From Codonopsis lanceolata (lineage: Eukaryota; Streptophyta; Magnoliopsida; Asterales; Campanulaceae), in NCBI GenBank assembly GCA_013146195.2, contig CM028377.1, positions 164,961,824 to 165,025,823 on the forward strand: a DNA stretch of 64,000 nucleotides. Direction: 5' to 3'. A program made the position numbers and the translations under genes. The notes beneath the pieces were generated by a model. The model was not told the origin of the DNA. It saw only the letters and a list, made by a program, of their open reading frames with translations, and did not search any database. How positions within the stretch are numbered: position 1 is the stretch's first letter; each line of letters begins with the position of its first letter. Shown one piece after another: positions 45,676 to 56,411 of the stretch.

Positions 45676-47187
45676 AGGACGGGACACCCCCATCTCGTTT
45701 GATGAGTTCCATGAAAAACTCATCAATCGCGAGCCGCTTGCCTCGATCAAGGCCCTTCTCTCACCTCGCTTCGCCAATCCTGCCGCCGAGGATCAATAGC
45801 TCGTCGCTCGGCACTCCCTCGACGCATCCGTCCCAACCTCGGCCGCCGCCTCGGCCGCTCTCGCCCACCGCGACCATACCTCGGCAAGTGTCAAGCATGC
45901 CGCCAACAAGGCCACTCGGTTGCTCGCTGTCCCAACTTCCAACTGGTCGCCACCACCTCTCTGCCCGCTCCTCCCAACTCGGCCACTGGCTCCAAGTGGC
46001 AACCACGGGCTCACCTCGCCACCTCGGCTGACACGGGGACACCGAGCTGGTTACTCGACAGTGGTGCTTCTCACCATGTCACCAACGACCTTGGCAATCT
46101 CTCACTTCACTCAACCTACGCGGGCATGGACGACATAGTCATTGGTGATGGTACTGGGTTATCAATTTCAAAAACTGGTTTCTCCTCTCTTCATACACCC
46201 ACACACAATTTTTCCCTTCATAATGTTCTCTTTGTTCCTGATATGAAAAAGAATCTTATATCTATATCTCAATTTTGTATTTCTAATAATACCTCCATTG
46301 AGTTCTTACCAACTTCTTTTCATGTGAAGGATCTGCTGACAGGGAGAATACTTCTGACCGGACAGTCTAAGGACGGTGTGTATGAATGGCCGGCCACTAC
46401 TACCCCACCTCGCCCATCTGCTTGTGTCAGCTCCAAAGTCTCTCACCAGGATTGGCATCATCGTCTTGGTCATCCGTCTGGTCCTATTCAACGACAGCTC
46501 CTATCTAGCCTAGGTTTAGATTTAGACACTACTAGCACTCGTCCTCTTCATTGTAATGCTTGCCTTTCTAATAAAAGTCATAAACTCCCTTTTCATCAGA
46601 ATACTATTGTGTCTACTATTCCTCTGCAAACTGTTTATACTGATGTTTGGACCTCGCCCCTTCCATCCATTGATGGGTTCAAATACTATGTGATCTTTGT
46701 TGATCATTTTACTCATTACATCTGGCTATACCCGCTCAGACGGAAGTCTGAGGTCGCCACCATCTTTCCCAAATTTAAAGCCCTGGTCGAAAACTTTTTT
46801 AAAACAACCATTGTCACTCTTTACTCGGACAATGGAGGCGAGTACATGGGACTTGCCCGCGACTCTGGCCTGGCCGCCTACCTATCCGCCCATGGCATCT
46901 CTCATCTCACCTCGCCCCCTCACACCCCGGAACACAATGGGTTCTCCGAACGTCGCCACCGTCATATTGTTGAAACTGGCCTCTCTCTTCTCTCTCGAGC
47001 ATCTCTTCCGCTGCCCTTCTGGTCGTTTGCCTTCCAAATAGCGACCTACCTCATAAATCGTCTACGTACACCCACCCTTGCTCATCAGTCTCCATACCAC
47101 AAACTCTTTGGCTCGCCAAACTACTCCAAACTTCGGGCCTTTGGCCTTTGCTACCCCCGGCCGCCTCTTACTCCGCCACAAACTTGA
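45676..47187 (+). pseudogene. copia zinc knuckle, protease and integrase (long open segment)
   Basis: This stretch is open in one frame for about 500 codons. It contains the gag zinc knuckle CQACRQQGHSVARC at 45889-45930, the protease motif LDSGASHHV at about 46054, and the integrase: zinc-binding HH-CC (WHHRLGHPS, HCNACLSNK) and the D-D-E core (VYTDVW, YSDNGGEY, EHNGFSERR). The integrase catalytic residues are all visible. The frame is lost just before 47187, after the AFG..CYPR region, through a small deletion. It has no proper start of its own because gag upstream is in another frame. Confidence 0.88.
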
Positions 47188-49316
47188 TGCTCGCTCCACC
47201 CCATGTGTCTTCCTTACTCGCTCACCTAGTGCTTATCTTTGTTATGATCCGAGCACCACTAAATTCATTTCTCGTCATGTCCGCTTTGTCGAAGTCCTGT
47301 TTTTCCCATGCCCACCCCCGGCCACTAGTCCTCGCTTTGACGAAACCTATGATAGTACCTCTTGGCTATCCCCTCATGATCTGCTCGGTCCCTCATACAC
47401 ACCGTCGGCTGCTCGCTCTAGTGCCTCCCCGCCAGTGTCTCCTCGCACTAATCAGAATGTGGTTGATCTCAGTTCACCCATACCCCTGGCCTTCCTCAGC
47501 CTGTGATCGTGGTCCCTCGCCAGCCTTTTTTTCGGCTACAGCCTCCCTCGCCCGAGGGTGGCCCTACTCCCGCTTGCACCATGCCCGCTGGACTCGATCC
47601 TGCCTCGTGCCCGACACGTGCTCGGCTGACTGCCCCTCGTGCCGCCGCACTGTGCTCTCCTGCCGTGTCCGCGACTCCTCGTGCTCCGCCGCCTGATCCT
47701 CAACCATAGTTACTCGATCTAAAAACAATATCTACAAACCCATCAGCAAACTGAGTCTTTCGGCTCAACTGGCAGCGGACAGTGAACCAACAAGTGTTCC
47801 TCAAGCTCTGAAAGATGGGAAGTGGCGTCAGGCCATGTCTGAGGAATTTGATGCACTTGCTCGCAATGGAACTTGGGAACTTGTGCCTGCGGCAGATGCT
47901 CGCAATATTGTTGGCTGCAAGTGGATCTACCGCATCAAACGACATGCTGATGGAACCATTGACCGCTACAAAGCTCGCCTTGTGGCGAGGATTTCACCAA
48001 TGACTGGGATTGACTATCACGAGACTTTCAACCAAAGTTGATTAAGCCAACTATCGTCGCCTTGTTTCTCTCTCTAGCCGTTAGTCAAGGATGGGATACT
48101 CGCCAACTGGATGTTAACAATGCCTTTCTTCAAGGCAATCTGTCCGAGGAGGTATTCATGGCTCAACCACCTGGGTTCATAGATAAGGACAAACCTCATC
48201 ATGTGTGTCGGCTTCACAAAGCCATTTATGGTCTCAAACAGGCTCCTCGAGCATGGTATAATGAGCTGCTTTCTTCTTGCCTCAGTTTTACCAACTCTCT
48301 GGTCGACATATCACTGCTCATCCTTCAGCATCGCGAGCACCATCATCTATCTTCTTGTATATGTGGATGACATTATTATCACTGGGAACCAGCCCGCTGC
48401 AGTTCAGACATTCATTTCTCTGCTCGCCAATCGCTTCTCTCTCAAGGATCTTGGTGATCTTCACTACTTTCTTGGGGTTGAGGTTGTCAAGCGTCCTAGT
48501 GGTCTTCTGCTCTCCCAGCGTGGGTACATAGCTGATCTCCTTGCTCGCACCGGCATGACCGATGCTCGCCCAGTGGCTACGCCCCTTGCTACCTCTCCCA
48601 CCTTGACTCTTCACGCTGGCACAGCTCTCTCAGATCCAACAGAATTTCGAGCACTGGTCGGGAGTCTCCAGTATCTGTCTCTTACTCGACCTGATGTTGC
48701 CTTTTTGCCAACAAACTCTCCCAGCTTCATGCATCGACCGACCACCGAGCACCGGAATGCGGCCAAGCGAAGTTCTTCTGATCTCGTGGTACTATCCATG
48801 CGGGCATCCTCCTTCATCGCTGGCCCTCCGCTCTCCATGCCTTTATCGTGCAGAATGGGCCGGGCAACAAGGATGACTACACATCCACCGCCTATATTAT
48901 CTATCTTGGAAGCGCCCGATCTCTTGAGCTCCACCTAAACAACGCACGGTGGCTCGTTCCTCGACCGAGGCCGACACGGGCTGGCCGCCACCGCCGAGGT
49001 CCGCTGGGTTGTGTCTCTTCTTGGCGAACCGGGTCTCACCTCCTCGACTAACCGGTCATCTATCAGGACAATGGGTGCCACGAGTCTCTGCTCGAACCCG
49101 GTTTTTCATACTCGCATGAAGCATGTGGCTCTAGACTTTCACTTTGTTCAGCAACAAGTTCAGGATGGGCTTCTGCGAGTATGTCATGTCTCCTCGGCTG
49201 ATCAATTGGCTGATGCCTTGACCAAGCCTCTTGCTCGCCAGCGGTTTCATCAATTACTTCACAAGATTGATCTCTTCTCTCGGACGTCCATCTTGCGGGG
49301 GCATATTAAAGAATAA
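47188..49316 (+). pseudogene. copia reverse transcriptase and RNase H, broken
   Basis: RT starts near 47850 with GTWELVPAADARNIVGCKW and KARLVAR, breaks at about 48040, continues with FLQGNLSEEVFMAQPPGF and LKQAPRAWYNEL, breaks again near 48290, and resumes with the catalytic YVDDIIITGN at about 48360 and DLGDLHYFLGVEV. RNase H ends with MKHVALDFHFVQQQVQDG and ADALTKPLARQRF before the stop at 49316. At least four frame changes are needed to read it, so no active polyprotein can be made. Confidence 0.87.
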
Positions 49317-49520
49317 TATCTTCTTATTGTTCTTGTTTATTTGTAATTAGTAATTAGTGGTAATTACCTTGTAGAGTTCTTTCCTTATTAGGTTCCTTCC
49401 TTGTATATGTTTCTTGTACCCTACTCCAAGTGTAACCCTAATTGTATCTCTCCCTATAAATAGGTGATTCAATCAATGAATTGGCTATGCCATTATTCCT
49501 AAACATTATTAGTTTCTACA
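49304..49520 (+). repeat. copia 3' LTR (217 bp)
   Basis: Starts TATTAAAGAATAATATC and ends AGTTTCTACA. It aligns without gaps to the 5' LTR with five substitutions. The first bases overlap the end of the RNase H frame, as is common in compact copia elements. Confidence 0.93.
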
Positions 49521-49667
49521 ATTTAAAGGAAACCACAAACTATTTCAGTATTAATAATCTATTCAAATGTGTTTTCTTAAGTCGTACGCCAAGTCAACCC
49601 AGACGATAATTTTGAGACGAAGGGAGTAGTTTATATTCAATTTTCTTTTCGCGGCTGATACTCGATA

Positions 49668-49907
49668 CTTCATCCGTTTCAGGTAAAAAGTCTATTATAC
49701 TATTTTAGGATGCTTCACTCTAAGAGTCTACTTTAAAAAATTATGTTTACAATTTCTATAACATTTCATCTTTACCTTTCACTTGTTTTGTAAGTACATT
49801 ATTTATGCTTAACTATTTTTGTAATTATAATTAAATTTAATGACATTAATAAATCCTTTAATAATTAGACTTTTTAAATAATGATTATTTGAGTGGAACG
49901 AAATGAG
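49668..49907. mobile_element. Stowaway MITE, family B (240 bp)
   Basis: Starts CTTCATCCGTTTCAGGTAAAAAG after TA and ends GAGTGGAACGAAATGAG before TA. Body matches 35566-35795 (ATGTTTACAATTTCTATAACATT..). Confidence 0.72.
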
Positions 49908-50096
49908 TAATTAAATTGTTGGATATATAAACTATTTTTTCACGCGCAGCAACTTTTTACATTGGTAGGAGCTTGTCTCTCATTCATTATTATAGTGTGA
50001 TCCTCACACTGTATTACATTTTGTTGCACATGATTTTTGAATACTTTTTAACACAATTGATAGTTTTGTACACCGACTAAACTATACTCCATCCGG

Positions 50097-50270
50097 CTTA
50101 AGTAAAAAGTCCTTCGTACTATTTTGTGATAATTTTTTATTTTTATCATCTATTTGTATTGTAAGCATAATAGTTGTGTTAAATATTTTTGTAATTATGA
50201 CCAACTGTAATATATACTCCTTATATATATCTTAATTATTATATTTTTCAAACATAAATTTTAGTGAGAG
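50097..50270. mobile_element. Stowaway-like MITE, deleted family B copy
   Basis: Starts CTCCATCCGGCTTAAGTAAAAAG after TA. It keeps ACTATTTTGTGAT, TTGTATTGTAAGCA and TTTTTGTAATTATGA in family B order, then ends raggedly near TTTTAGTGAGAG followed by TA. Shorter than full copies. Confidence 0.55.
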
Positions 50271-50877
50271 TATTACATATTGTTGCACATGTTCAATTAA
50301 TTATAGATTGTTTGAAAAGTAATAATTATTAGAGCAGAAACAACAATGGATCAAATGATGTTTAAGATATTTTTCCTCCACAACGGAATATCAACACAAA
50401 ATCAAAAGCAAATCTAAAAAGATATTGGGGGTATGGTCGCATGATGAGACATCCCAAATGCAAGAAAAGTGAATTGGCCGCTCTCTCTTTCTCCAAGTGG
50501 TCATGCCATTTTTTTCTCTTATTCTTTGATTTTTGGTCTTTTTGGAATTCAAAAATAATATTTAAAAAAATGTTTAAGAAGTACACATTTTATCTATAAA
50601 TAGAGATTTGGTTTGAATCGTTTGGACACTAAATAATTTTTTTTTTCCAAATTTTGAAGTTATTATAGATAAAGATGGTGAGGTATGAAAGATTATTGAA
50701 GTTTGTATCAAGCTGTTGTATGAGTTTTTTATTTGTATAATTTATGGATATCAACTATATTTTTATATTAATTTTTAATGTATTGAGTATCAAATGAGTA
50801 ACAAACTAGATATTCTCTTATATATGACCTTAAAGGGAGCATATGATATGGATTGATTCGAGTTTATATTGAATTGG

Positions 50878-51066
50878 GTAATACTAGAGCCACTCTAATA
50901 ACACTCAATTTTGGGTACCAAATAATGTGACATCTTATGTGTCATATTGTTAACATAACTTTTTAACTTATAGTGGAGCCCATAAAATGTCAAATAAGAT
51001 GACACATTGGAAACCATATCATTTGGTGCACAAATTTGAGTGCTCATTAAGTGGCTCTAGCATTAC
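50878..51066. mobile_element. foldback MITE (189 bp)
   Basis: The left end GTAATACTAGAGCCACTCTA is matched by the complement of the right end, GTAATGCTAGAGCCACTTAA, and the similarity continues inward for about 70 bp (ACTCAA..TTTGG..ACCAAAT). No coding capacity. TSD uncertain. Confidence 0.7.
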
Positions 51067-51360
51067 TCGAATTGAATTATTAGTTTATTACCCCTCGCCT
51101 ATTCCATATTCTCACCTTGGGTTACAGATAATAGGTACAATACAAGTAGCTTTAGTCTTGGTGCATCTCCAACCGGACCCCCTAAACCCCCAATTTGAGT
51201 CCAACCTTTCCTAAATCCATTCCAACTAGACCCCCAATTCTCTCCTCAATTTGGGTTGGTGAGTAGTGTCACACCAAATTTGGGACAACATTATTCATCT
51301 AACCCCAAATTGGGGTTGATGGAACCCACTCTTTTTATAACAAAAAAAAAAAAAAAAAAA

Positions 51361-52423
51361 TCTATCTATATATTACACAATTCTTAAGATTTATTGAAAA
51401 TATGTAAATATGCACATGTGGTAGAAAGTACCGAATTTCAATATAGTAGTATTTAATATGAGTAGTCACACATTGAAAATCTGTAAATACAAATAACTTT
51501 TGGTGCACACTTAATTTACTGATTAATTAAAATGGGAAAATAATATTGGAATAAGAACAAATATGCTATAAAAATCATGTCCATTGAATACATGTGATCA
51601 CAAAATAAAATATAACCACAATTAATTATAAAAAGTCTGCTATGAAAATCTTCATATATGACTTATCTGTATTTGAAATTTTTCTGTCTTTTTCATCGTA
51701 TTCGAAATTATAATATCAAAACAAAATTTATTTTTGCAAATAACCACAATTAATTACTCCGTATAACTTATTGGTAAATCATATGAATATATACGATTAA
51801 ATCGTAGTAGTAGATACCAACCACAAATTATAAATATTTAATAAATCTATATGTTATATAGAAAAGAATATACATTTGAATTACTATTTAAACTACTTAA
51901 GATCCTAAATTTTAATAACAAAAAATATCAATTATTAAACTCCAAAAAATTATGAACGAGAAAATGACTTAAACAATTCATAAAATAATGGATTAAATGA
52001 TATCAATTATACGCTGACGATTGAGTGAGTTGGGTCGAAACGGATCGTGTCCCATTATAATCCAAAATTAAATGGATTGACCCGTTTTAACCCATATTTT
52101 CCGCCAAGAAATCTATACTTATATAGCAAAAATATAGGTAATGGGTCCGACCCGCTATTTTTTTTTGGGGTCAAAAGGGTAACCGGTTTCGACCTAAAAA
52201 AATTAACGTGTTGGGTTGAGTCCGGTAATTTTCAAGCCAGATTGGGTGGGTTTACGGGTTTTGGGTTGTATTTGTCAGACCTAATTATATCAATATAATT
52301 TGTTCCCTTTATCATACTTTTTATTTATTTTTCAATTTTATTTATAATCTTCATTTTATTTGAGTATAATTTAATTAAAAGAGATATATGCACTTGCGTT
52401 TAACGCACGAGTGTAAAACTAGT
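51361..52423 (+). mobile_element. non-autonomous Helitron, copy 2 (1063 bp)
   Basis: It starts TCTATCTATATATTACAC after an A run and ends CTAGT before T, with hairpin TGCGT-TTA-ACGCA near the end. It aligns with copy 1 at 13916-14679 over nearly all its length. The extra length comes from a 270-bp insert at 52012-52281. Confidence 0.8.
52012..52281. mobile_element. 270-bp insertion within Helitron copy 2
   Basis: Absent from Helitron copy 1. It is flanked by CAATTATA (52004-52011) and TAATTATA (52282-52289), a 7 of 8 match. The ends (CGCTGAC.. and ..GTCAGACC) form a short imperfect inverted repeat, and the interior has GGGTCGAAACGG and TTGGGTTGAG words. Probably a hAT-type MITE. Confidence 0.55.
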
Positions 52424-52609
52424 TGAATTTTAAATACAACAAATTGATTTTTAAATACAAAAAATATTAATAATTTATTTTATGAATTTAAAAATATTTT
52501 AATTGATTAATAACTAATAATAGCTATGTAATAAATATTAATAATGTAATTCATTTTAAAGCATTAAAAAAAGAAAAATAAATTATAATAAATTGATCTA
52601 TTATGTATA

Positions 52610-53085
52610 TTGAAAATAAAAAAAAGACATACAACTTGAAATTAAAAAAGACATACAACTTGAAATTAAAAATGACATACAACATGAAATTAAAGAAAAC
52701 ATACAACTTGAAATTAAAAATGACATACAACTTGAAATTAAAAATGACATACATCTTGAAAATAAAATATGACATACAACTTAAAAATAAAAATGACATA
52801 CAACTTGAAAATAAAAATGACATACAATTTAAAAATAAAAATGACATACAACTTGAAAATAAAATATGACATACAACTTGAAATTAAAAATGTCATACAA
52901 CTTGAAAATAAAAATGACATACAACTTGAAAATAAAAATGACATATAACTTAAAAATAAAAATGATATACATCTTGAAATTAAAATATAACATACAACTT
53001 GAAATTAAAAATGACATACAACTTGAAAATAAAAATAACATACAACTTAAAAAACAATGACATACAACTTGAAAATAAAATAATT
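52610..53085. repeat. 24-bp minisatellite (GACATACAACTTGAAAATAAAAAT)
   Basis: About 20 tandem copies of a 24-bp unit, with first units starting at 52626, 52650 and 52674. Variation is mainly AAATT versus AAAAT. Because 24 is a multiple of three, several frames on both strands stay open and give peptides such as TYNLKLKM or YVIFIFKL; these are artefacts. Confidence 0.92.
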
Positions 53086-53278
53086 ATTTATTGTGTAATC
53101 TTAATAATTACAATTTTAAATGTTATAGTAGAAAATCAAAATAAAATATGCTAAGGAATATTCTTTTTGGTGTAAGATTTTGTGTAAAAGGTTGAAGTTG
53201 AAATAGTGGATAGTGTTGAAACTGCTCCAAATTGAGGTAAATTTGGACCCAAATTAGGGTTTTTGGGTTGGAGATGAT

Positions 53279-54065
53279 CTTAATATCTCCGATCAACATA
53301 TAATAGTAAAACGTGAATAAGAATTGGTTTGATAAACGATACAATAGAAGTATTTACAAAGAGTAGGTCACAGACTAATCCTTACTTCATGATCTTTCTC
53401 TCTCGCAGCTTAGTCCACTTATATATTATGAGTTAAGTTGGAAAGATCTGTCTTATAGAAAACTAGTATACGTACCCGTGTCATAGGCACAGTGTCGGTA
53501 TGTGATCAGTTCAATAGATGGTCAGGATAAATAAAACTCATAACTGACGGGGTAATTCAAACAAAACCCACAACTGAAGGTTTTATATGTAATGTAATTG
53601 TAGAGGGGTAATTCAAACATAACTCATAACAGATAGATTCATTTGCAACTCACATACTTATAAATCAATATATACTGTCAGTTGTGTTTATCACAATTTG
53701 ATCAATGTCACCAGTTAGACTCCGAGCTCTTTTATAATATAAATACTTATAAAACATATTTTTCAAGTTTTTTTTGCCATTGACAAATAATCTCTCATAG
53801 GACAGTACTTTTTTTGTTGGCCAAAACTTAGGAAGAACAGTTTTACGAGAACTTTTTGTGAGACGAATCTGTCTCACCCGATTTACCATGTGTTGATGAA
53901 CTGAATTGTGAGAGAATGATGTTTCGTCTTACACACACACACACACATATGTATATAACAATAAAACTGTGAAATCAGTTTATATCAATATTACTTTGTA
54001 CGTTTCTAATTAAATGTTCTACGTAAAGTGAGTGTTATTTAATGTATAAAGTCATGAAATTTATA
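53279..54065. other. intergenic with Helitron-like end and dispersed repeat
   Basis: At 53461 ACTAGTATACGTACCCGTGTC reads, on the minus strand, as a Helitron-like 3' end (..GACACGGGTACGTATACTAGT). A related terminus occurs at 58678 and 60328. The stretch 53800-53930 belongs to a dispersed family with GTAAGAC(C/G)G..CTCACC seen again near 57940, 58200, 60040 and 63770. A short AC repeat lies at 53931-53946. Confidence 0.4.
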
Positions 54066-54322
54066 CTCCCCCGTCCCTAAATTATCGTTCGTTTTTCCTT
54101 TTTCGTCCGTCCCAAAATAATTGTTCACTTTGAAACTTACCTTTTTAGATCATCACTTTTACCACTTTACCCTTACTTTTTCACTTTACTTTTATTATGG
54201 GCCACATATACATGGACATTAAAGGAAACTACACATTAAACTAATATAAATAATCAAGTCAATTATTTTTTTTTAAACTGTACACCGAATCAACCCAGAC
54301 GATTATTTAGGGACGGAGGGAG
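54066..54322 (+). mobile_element. Stowaway MITE, family A copy 4 (257 bp)
   Basis: Starts CTCCCCCGTCCCTAAATTATC and ends ATTTAGGGACGGAGGGAG, flanked by TA. Same orientation as copy 1. Confidence 0.9.
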
Positions 54323-54674
54323 TATTTGTTCTTTATCATGGCCAATGTGGTCTTGCCAAAAAAAAAAATCGTGTTAACTAGGGCTTATAGATATACGTGC
54401 TATTAAAATAACATAAAAAATAAATTCATTAATTTCTTTTTAAAAAAAGTAAAAAGAGACTCATGGACAAAAAGACAATAAAGGAAAAACAAAGGTAAAA
54501 GTATCATTTAAAAACCTTATAAAACATCCGTAAAAAGAGACTCATTATGGACAAAAAGACAAACTAGCGGATGTTTTATAAAATAGCAAATGTGTAGCGA
54601 ATATTTTATAAAACATCTGCAAATATGTATCAAAAATAAATATCTATTAAATGTTAAAAAAGATATTTAAATCA

Positions 54675-55848
54675 GGCCAAAATACAAATTTTCCCCCAAA
54701 GTATACACTCAATCCCAGATCACTACCCAACTTAAGTTTTGTGCCAATTTGGTATCTGATGTTGCCATTTGTGTCAATTAACTCCCCCGGCCCAACGTCC
54801 GTTAAAGAATTGACGTTAACTCTCACGTGTTTCGCACGTGATGGGTAATTTCGCCATTTCCTTTACAAAACAGGGGACAAAATGCCGCTCACCGATCCAC
54901 TCTACCACTCTCATCTCTCTCTAAAGTGATAAACCCGGTGCCCCCTTGAACCTCCCCCAAAACTTACCGGTCTTCTTCACCGGCGAAAATTACCCACAAG
55001 ACCAAATATTCGCTTTTGCCCCATCGTATCCTTTTTTTTCAGTAGCACCTCCTGCTACATACGGCATCACACTGGTATGTAATGTACCGTCGTCACCGAT
55101 CCTGAACGATGACAACCCGAAATCTTTGTTTTCGTTCGCCGAGGAGCGAATTTCTGCTTCGATCGCGCTGGAGACGCCGCCGGCCGTGACGTAAGTCGAT
55201 GGCACCGATTAATTGTTGAAAGTACTTTCTGGCGATATCCTCTTTGAGTTTACCTTTATCGACCTTGGCGAAGAGTTCGCCGCCTTTAATGTATTCCATG
55301 ACGAAGAAGATTTTTTGCTTAGTGGCCATGACTTCTTTCAATTCGACGACGTTCGGGTGACGAACTAAGCGCATGATCGAGATTTCGGGATTTGATCCAT
55401 CATGCCTTCCTTCGACATGGTCTTTGTTGATGACTTTAATGGCGACGCGGATGTATTGAGGTTTTTGGCATAGTAGACCTGCGAAGGTACCTTGGTCCCT
55501 GTAGCCCCGCCCATCTCGCACTTTCTCGAATATTGTGTTACCGCTGATGAGGTGGCGAGGTTCGTCGGGGATCCGACGGATAGTCGTCCATTACGCGAGT
55601 GCCCTGTTTTGTAGTGCATTCACGGGAACAAAATACCCACCCAGCTAACATAACCCAAAAGGAAATGACGAAATTACCCATCACGTGTAAGAGCACGTGA
55701 GAGTTAACGTCAATTCTTTAACGGACGTTGGGCCGGGGGAGTTAATTGACACAAATGGCAACATCAGATACCAAATTGGCACAAAACTTAAGTTGGGTAG
55801 TGATCTGGGATTGAGTGTATACTTTGGGGGGAAATTTGTATTTTGGCC
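54675..55848 (-). mobile_element. Pack-MULE carrying a CIPK kinase fragment (1174 bp)
   Basis: Long terminal inverted repeats of about 190 bp (54675-54864 and 55658-55848) start GGCCAAAATACAAATTT and are nearly identical. They are flanked by perfect 9-bp repeats TTTAAATCA at 54666-54674 and 55849-55857, the Mutator superfamily signature. Between them is GC-richer coding-like DNA from a host protein kinase gene and no transposase. This combination is the definition of a Pack-MULE. The near identity of the inverted repeats suggests that it is fairly young or that the arms are kept alike. Confidence 0.93.
54980..55600 (-). pseudogene. captured fragment of a CBL-interacting protein kinase (CIPK)
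   Basis: Minus-strand segments from several frames line up with a CIPK catalytic domain. They are QGTFA and VYYAKNLNT (glycine-loop region); VAIKVINKDHV with the ATP-site Lys; EGMMDQI; EISIMRLVRHPNVVELKEVM; KIFFVMEYIKGGELFAKVDK; KLKEDIARKYFQQLIGAID; a damaged catalytic-loop region (RD..NSLLGE); NKDFGLSSF; and KKGYDGAKANIWSCG. No intron interrupts it, which fits a donor from the intronless CIPK clade. The FISL/NAF regulatory part is absent. Frameshifts and a lost HRD motif mean no active kinase could be made. Confidence 0.88.
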
Positions 55849-55876
55849 TTTAAATCATTTTATACATAAAATAATA

Positions 55877-56135
55877 CTCCATCCGTCCCTAAATAATCGT
55901 CCTGCTTGACCCGGCGCACAGTTTAAGAAAAAGTAATTGACTTGATTATTTATATTGGTTTAATGTGTAATTTCCTTTAATGTCCATGTATATGTGGCCC
56001 ATAATTAAAGTAGTGTGAAAAAGTAAGAGTAAAGTGGTAAAAATGATGTTTTAAAAAGATAAGTTTCAAAGTGAATAATTATTTTGGGACGAACGAAAAA
56101 TGAAAGAAAGACGATAATTTAGGAATGAAAGTAAG
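55877..56135 (-). mobile_element. Stowaway MITE, family A copy 5
   Basis: Starts CTCCATCCGTCCCTAAATAATC after TA, 19 bp beyond the Pack-MULE TSD. The body follows copy 2 closely; the right end is eroded (TTTAGGAATGAAAGTAAGAG). It lies about 280 bp upstream of the UGT 2 start. Confidence 0.82.
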
Positions 56136-56344
56136 AGTATTACGTTTAAGAATTTTAGTATTATATTTAGGTTCACTCTTTCTTTAATCGTTTCACGACT
56201 TTCGGCAAAATTTAGTCAGATAACCTATGTGTTATGGCTGGGTGCTTTTGTTTTTTTAGTTTAAATGGGTTGGAAGTTCCAATGTGTTTCATGAGGTCAT
56301 CATTAATGTCTATATCTGCCCATATTCATAACCTTCGTACCCAT

Positions 56345-56411
56345 TTTAAAAGAGAGATAGAGAGAGAGAGAGATAGAGATAGAGAGAGAGAGAGATAGAG
56401 AGAGAGACTGC
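56345..56411 (+). promoter_or_regulatory. GA-rich leader directly upstream of UGT 2
   Basis: A (GA)n/(GATA) microsatellite runs from about 56352 to 56407 and stops five bases before the start codon. It is very probably in the 5' UTR. GAGA tracts of this kind are length-variable and are bound by BPC-type factors in plants; a regulatory role here is a guess. Confidence 0.5.

Larger units (their letters stand above)
44791..49520 (+). mobile_element. Ty1/copia LTR retrotransposon (4730 bp)
   Basis: Two 217-bp LTRs enclose a degraded gag-pol region in copia order (gag, zinc knuckle, protease, integrase, RT, RNase H). TSD ATTTA is found at 44786-44790 and 49521-49525. A primer binding site TGGTATCAGAGC, complementary to initiator methionine tRNA, begins right after the 5' LTR at 45008. 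A purine-rich GCGGGGGCA precedes the 3' LTR. Short LTRs and small size fit the Ale-like branch, but this is an inference. The LTRs differ at 5 of 217 positions, so insertion was recent. Confidence 0.95.
44634..49626 (+). mobile_element. Stowaway MITE, family A copy 3, split by the copia element
   Basis: The left part 44634-44790 (TTCCCTCAGTTCCAAAATTATTG..) and right part 49526-49626 (AAGGAAACCACAAAC.. to ATTTTGAGACGAAGGGAG) together make 258 bp, the length of the intact copy at 11875. The order of internal words is the same. TA flanks both ends. The copia element plus its 5-bp TSD is inserted exactly between them. Confidence 0.88.
51160..53278. mobile_element. Harbinger-like MITE carrying a Helitron and a minisatellite
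   Basis: The left end GGTGCATCTCCAACCGGACC and the complement of the right end, ATCATCTCCAACCCAAAAACC, are similar. Both are followed by CCCTAA(A)..CCAATTTGAGTCCAA-type sequence. CTT flanks both sides, possibly a 3-bp TSD. Without the Helitron at 51361-52423 it is about 1.06 kb, nearly half of it the 24-bp minisatellite. Class is inferred from terminal sequence and 3-bp flank only. Confidence 0.5.

Noticed and set aside
45257..46042. Minus-strand and alternative plus-strand frames over copia gag
   Set aside because: GC-rich gag sequence leaves several frames open; only the frame with zinc knuckle, protease and integrase motifs is meaningful.
52551..53085. Long open frames on both strands giving Tyr/Asn/Leu/Lys or Phe/Lys/Leu repeat peptides
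   Set aside because: They arise from a 24-bp minisatellite whose unit is a multiple of three; several frames are open at once and no start context or domain is present.
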